Assembly: GCF_001693515.2 (NCBI RefSeq)
Contig: NZ_CP042968.1
Span: 3,844,001-3,908,000, forward strand
Direction of reading: 5' to 3'
DNA length: 64,000 nt
Source: Bradyrhizobium paxllaeri
GTDB taxonomy: Bacteria; Pseudomonadota; Alphaproteobacteria; Rhizobiales; Xanthobacteraceae
The notes beneath the pieces are model-generated. The model saw only the letters and a list, made by a program, of their open reading frames with translations. It was not told the DNA's origin and did not search any database. The first letter of the stretch is position 1. Each line of letters begins with the position of its first letter. A program made the position numbers and the translations under genes. This document shows positions 61,824-64,000 of this stretch, piece by piece.

Positions 61824-63037
61824 CGACGTCCTCCAAACCGCTTGCGGGGCTGAAAGTGCTCGATTTCGGCCACACCATCATGGGGCCGTGCGCCGGCGTG
61901 CTGTTTGCCGATCTCGGCGCCGATGTTGTGAAGATAGAACCCGCGGACGGCGATCCGACGCGGCGGCTACCGGGCTTTGCCGCCGGCTTCTTCGCGACCT
62001 ACAACCGGAACAAGCGCTCGATCGCGATCGACCTGAAGCGGCCGGAGGGACAGGCGGTCGTGCATCGGCTGGTCAGGGATGCCGATGTCGTGCTGGAGAA
62101 TTTCGGTCCGGGCACCATCGAGCGCCTCAAATGCAGTTGGGAAGATCTGCGCCAGATCAATCCGCTTCTCGTCTATCTCTCGATGAAAGGGTTCCTGAAG
62201 GGACCGTACGAGAACCGCGGCGCGCTCGACGAAGTCGTGCAGATGCAGTCCGGGCTCGCTTACATGACCGGCCCGCCGGGCCGGCCGTTGCGCGCCGGCG
62301 CGCCTGTCATCGACATTCTCGGCGGCGTGTTCGGCGTCGTGGCCGCGTTGTCGGCGCTGCGCGAGCGCGACGTTACCGGCGTGGGGCAGAAGGTTGCGAG
62401 TTCGCTGTTCGAGAGCGCGACCTTCATGCTCGGCGCGGTCGTCGTCGGCAGCGCGGTGACGGGCGGTCCGATGCCGCCGATGCCGGCACGGAAAAATGCC
62501 TGGGGCGTGTATGACGTGTTCACCGCTTCCGACGGCGGTCAGGTCTTCATCGGCTGCACCTCTGATGGCCACTGGCAGCGCTTTTGCGATGCGTTCAGCT
62601 TCGACGAATGGCGCGACGATCCAAGGCTTACCGGCAACGCCAATCGCTGCGAGGCGCGCGAATGGGTGCTGCCCGAACTGGAGCGGCGGATCGCCAAATT
62701 GCCGCTGAACGTAATCCTCGCAAAGTGCGAAACGGCCCGCGTCGCCTATTCGCGGGTTGGACGGCCCGACGAACTCTCGATCGACCCCCATCTGCTAGCC
62801 AATGGCGGCCTTCTTGCGACCGCCGTATCGGCGTTCGGCGGTGGGCCGCTGGTTGGAATTCCGGCGCTGCCGGTGGAGTTCGGCGAGGCACGCGAGCGCC
62901 CGGGCCTCGCGCGGCAACCGCCGCGGGTCGGCGAGCACGCCGACGAAATCCTGCAAGCGGCCGGATATTCGGAGCGTGAAATTGCGGACTTGCGTTCGGC
63001 CGGCGTGCTGGCGGCGGTGGTGAGCGTGCCCGCATAG
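61820..63037 (+). CDS. CaiB/BaiF (class III) CoA-transferase
   Basis: This 405-residue enzyme moves CoA between carboxylic acids. N-terminal PLAGLKVLDFGHTIMGPCAG is the family hallmark, followed by LGADVVKIEPADGDPTR, FATYNRNKRSIAIDLKRPEG and ALDEVVQMQSG, where the Asp following AL is the expected covalent catalytic residue. Translationally coupled to the lyase gene, it likely activates the organic acid that the lyase cleaves. Confidence 0.93.
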   Translation: MTTSSKPLAGLKVLDFGHTIMGPCAGVLFADLGADVVKIEPADGDPTRRLPGFAAGFFATYNRNKRSIAIDLKRPEGQAVVHRLVRDADVVLENFGPGTIERLKCSWEDLRQINPLLVYLSMKGFLKGPYENRGALDEVVQMQSGLAYMTGPPGRPLRAGAPVIDILGGVFGVVAALSALRERDVTGVGQKVASSLFESATFMLGAVVVGSAVTGGPMPPMPARKNAWGVYDVFTASDGGQVFIGCTSDGHWQRFCDAFSFDEWRDDPRLTGNANRCEAREWVLPELERRIAKLPLNVILAKCETARVAYSRVGRPDELSIDPHLLANGGLLATAVSAFGGGPLVGIPALPVEFGEARERPGLARQPPRVGEHADEILQAAGYSEREIADLRSAGVLAAVVSVPA

Positions 63038-63104
63038 CAAGCGAGTAAAAAGAGCGGTCTCAACCGCCTGCGCAAAAGAAAAATAGTCAGGGAGGAAGCG
63101 GAAC

Positions 63105-64000
63105 ATGATCTTCGACAGGCTGTTTCGAGGGAAGGTGCTGGTTCTCGGCGTCGCCATCATCGCGATGGTGCCGGCTGGCGTGACGTCGAATGCTGGCGCA
63201 CAGCCGTACCCGTCGCGGTCGATCACCATCCTGGTCGGCTATTCCGCGGGCGGGCAGGCCGATGCGCTGGCCCGGATCATCGGCAAGCAACTCGGCGAGA
63301 ACCTCAAGATATCAGTCGTCATCGAGAACAAGACGGGCGCCAACGGCATGATCGCGGCGCAGGCGGCGGCACGGTCCGAGCCCGACGGCTATACCGTTCT
63401 GATGGTGACGGATGCGATGGTCACGATCGATCCGCACCTTGCCACCAGCAACCATTTCGACCTGTCGACGGCGATGGAGCCGGTCGTCAACGTCTCATGG
63501 TCGCCGCTGCTACTGGCCGCCGCCAACAATGTGCCGGCGAATTCGGTCGCCGAGCTGGTCGCGCTCGGCAAGCAGAAGGCGCAAAACCTGAGTTTCGGCA
63601 GTTCGGGCAGTTCGACGCCGCACCGCCTCGCCGGCGAGATGCTGCAGAAGTATGGCGGCTTCACCATGACCCATATTCCCTACAAGGGAACGGCCGCCTC
63701 GGTAAACGACCTGCTGGGCGGACAGATACCGCTATTGTTCGGCGCGCCGACAGCGGTGGAGCCGCTGGCGACCGCGGGGAAAATCAAGGTGCTCGGCGTC
63801 ACCTCGGAGAAGCGCTATCCGTTGCTGTCCAACGTGCCCGCCATCAGCGAGACTTTCCCAGGGTTCAAGATCATCAGCTATATCGGCTTCATGCTGCCGA
63901 AGAAGACGCCGGCGTCCGTGGTCGCGGCGTTGAACAAGGAAGTGAACCAGATCCTTGGCACCGACACGATGCGGGCCTGGCTGGACAAGCAGGGCATGGT
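63105..64000 (+). CDS. Bug-family substrate-binding protein (partial, runs off window)
   Basis: The gene starts at the ATG at 63105 behind GGGAGGAAG and is still open at the window end (298 codons visible of about 325). It has a signal peptide (ending SNAGAQ) and the Bug motifs YPSRSITILVGYSAGGQADA, ARSEPDGYTVLMVT, THIPYKGTAASVNDLLGGQI and LGVTSEKRYPLL. It follows the CoA-transferase by 67 bp on the same strand and is probably the receptor for the acid used by the operon. Confidence 0.93.
   Translation, partial: MIFDRLFRGKVLVLGVAIIAMVPAGVTSNAGAQPYPSRSITILVGYSAGGQADALARIIGKQLGENLKISVVIENKTGANGMIAAQAAARSEPDGYTVLMVTDAMVTIDPHLATSNHFDLSTAMEPVVNVSWSPLLLAAANNVPANSVAELVALGKQKAQNLSFGSSGSSTPHRLAGEMLQKYGGFTMTHIPYKGTAASVNDLLGGQIPLLFGAPTAVEPLATAGKIKVLGVTSEKRYPLLSNVPAISETFPGFKIISYIGFMLPKKTPASVVAALNKEVNQILGTDTMRAWLDKQGM

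Noticed and set aside
1..64000. CRISPR arrays, tRNA or rRNA genes, prophage, insertion sequences, biosynthetic clusters or defence islands
   Set aside because: I scanned for evenly spaced repeats, tRNA T-loop sequences, transposase DDE or tyrosine-recombinase motifs and multi-gene defence signatures and saw none. A dedicated tRNA or covariance-model search would be needed to be certain.

Overview
The window is GC-rich, densely coded chromosomal DNA of an alphaproteobacterium. It is most likely a Bradyrhizobium or a close relative in the Nitrobacteraceae. The evidence is the gene content and order (rpsF-rpsR with DUF2232-rplI and dnaB-alr; fabD-fabG-acpP-fabF-mltG-yicC-gmk; lptF-lptG-lptD-surA-pdxA-rsmA), two intergenic elements of the kind dispersed through Bradyrhizobium genomes (about 31.56-32.29 kb and 38.80-38.96 kb), and two Bug-family receptor genes. 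I saw no rRNA, tRNA, CRISPR array, prophage, insertion sequence or recognisable defence system.

Layout. 0-5 kb: mixed single genes, namely a TauE/SafE transporter, a GFA-family gene with an apparent frameshift, a class III nucleotidyl cyclase, a cupin, a Bug receptor, exonuclease III and a small Cys-rich secreted protein. 4.9-20.3 kb: alr and dnaB, a 38-residue membrane peptide divergent from a 68-residue ORF with a consensus CRP-type site between them, a cyclopropane-fatty-acid-synthase-like methyltransferase, a c-type cytochrome with a long low-complexity tail, a TetR/thioesterase pair behind a perfect 16-bp palindrome, then the ribosomal cluster rpsF-rpsR // DUF2232-rplI. That cluster is split by a TAXI-type TRAP transporter and a translationally coupled 30-residue membrane peptide. 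A TetR-desaturase operon follows. 20.4-27.8 kb: a LysE exporter and the fatty-acid/envelope housekeeping run fabD to gmk.

27.8-38.7 kb is the most accessory part: four leftward genes for exported proteins (a Pro/Ala-rich membrane protein, two tandem paralogous secreted proteins, an orthocaspase with a DUF4189 tail), a dispersed repeat, an AT-richer exported protein of unknown function, an extracellular PHB-depolymerase-like esterase, an RBBP9-type hydrolase, an Lrp regulator and a PEP-CTERM GDSL esterase. 39-47.7 kb is the leftward outer-membrane biogenesis operon lptF-lptG-lptD-surA-pdxA-rsmA-adh. 48-55.5 kb: pepA-holC, a BamE-like lipoprotein, an orphan HigA antitoxin with what looks like the last codons of a lost HigB toxin, an ABC-F ATPase, small secreted proteins, ndk and a TerC protein.

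55.6-64 kb: a stand-alone molybdenum hydroxylase whose usual catalytic Glu is Gln, an ArsR-SRPBCC-GFA operon behind a palindrome, and a catabolic operon of an HMG-CoA-lyase-like enzyme, a CaiB CoA-transferase and a Bug receptor that runs off the right edge. This operon is divergent from a broken LysR regulator.

The unusual points are local: small membrane peptides, the split ribosomal operon, the caspase/secreted-paralog locus, substituted active-site residues in two enzymes, and three decayed genes (GFA, HigB, LysR). All gene names come from motif recognition by eye; no database search was possible.
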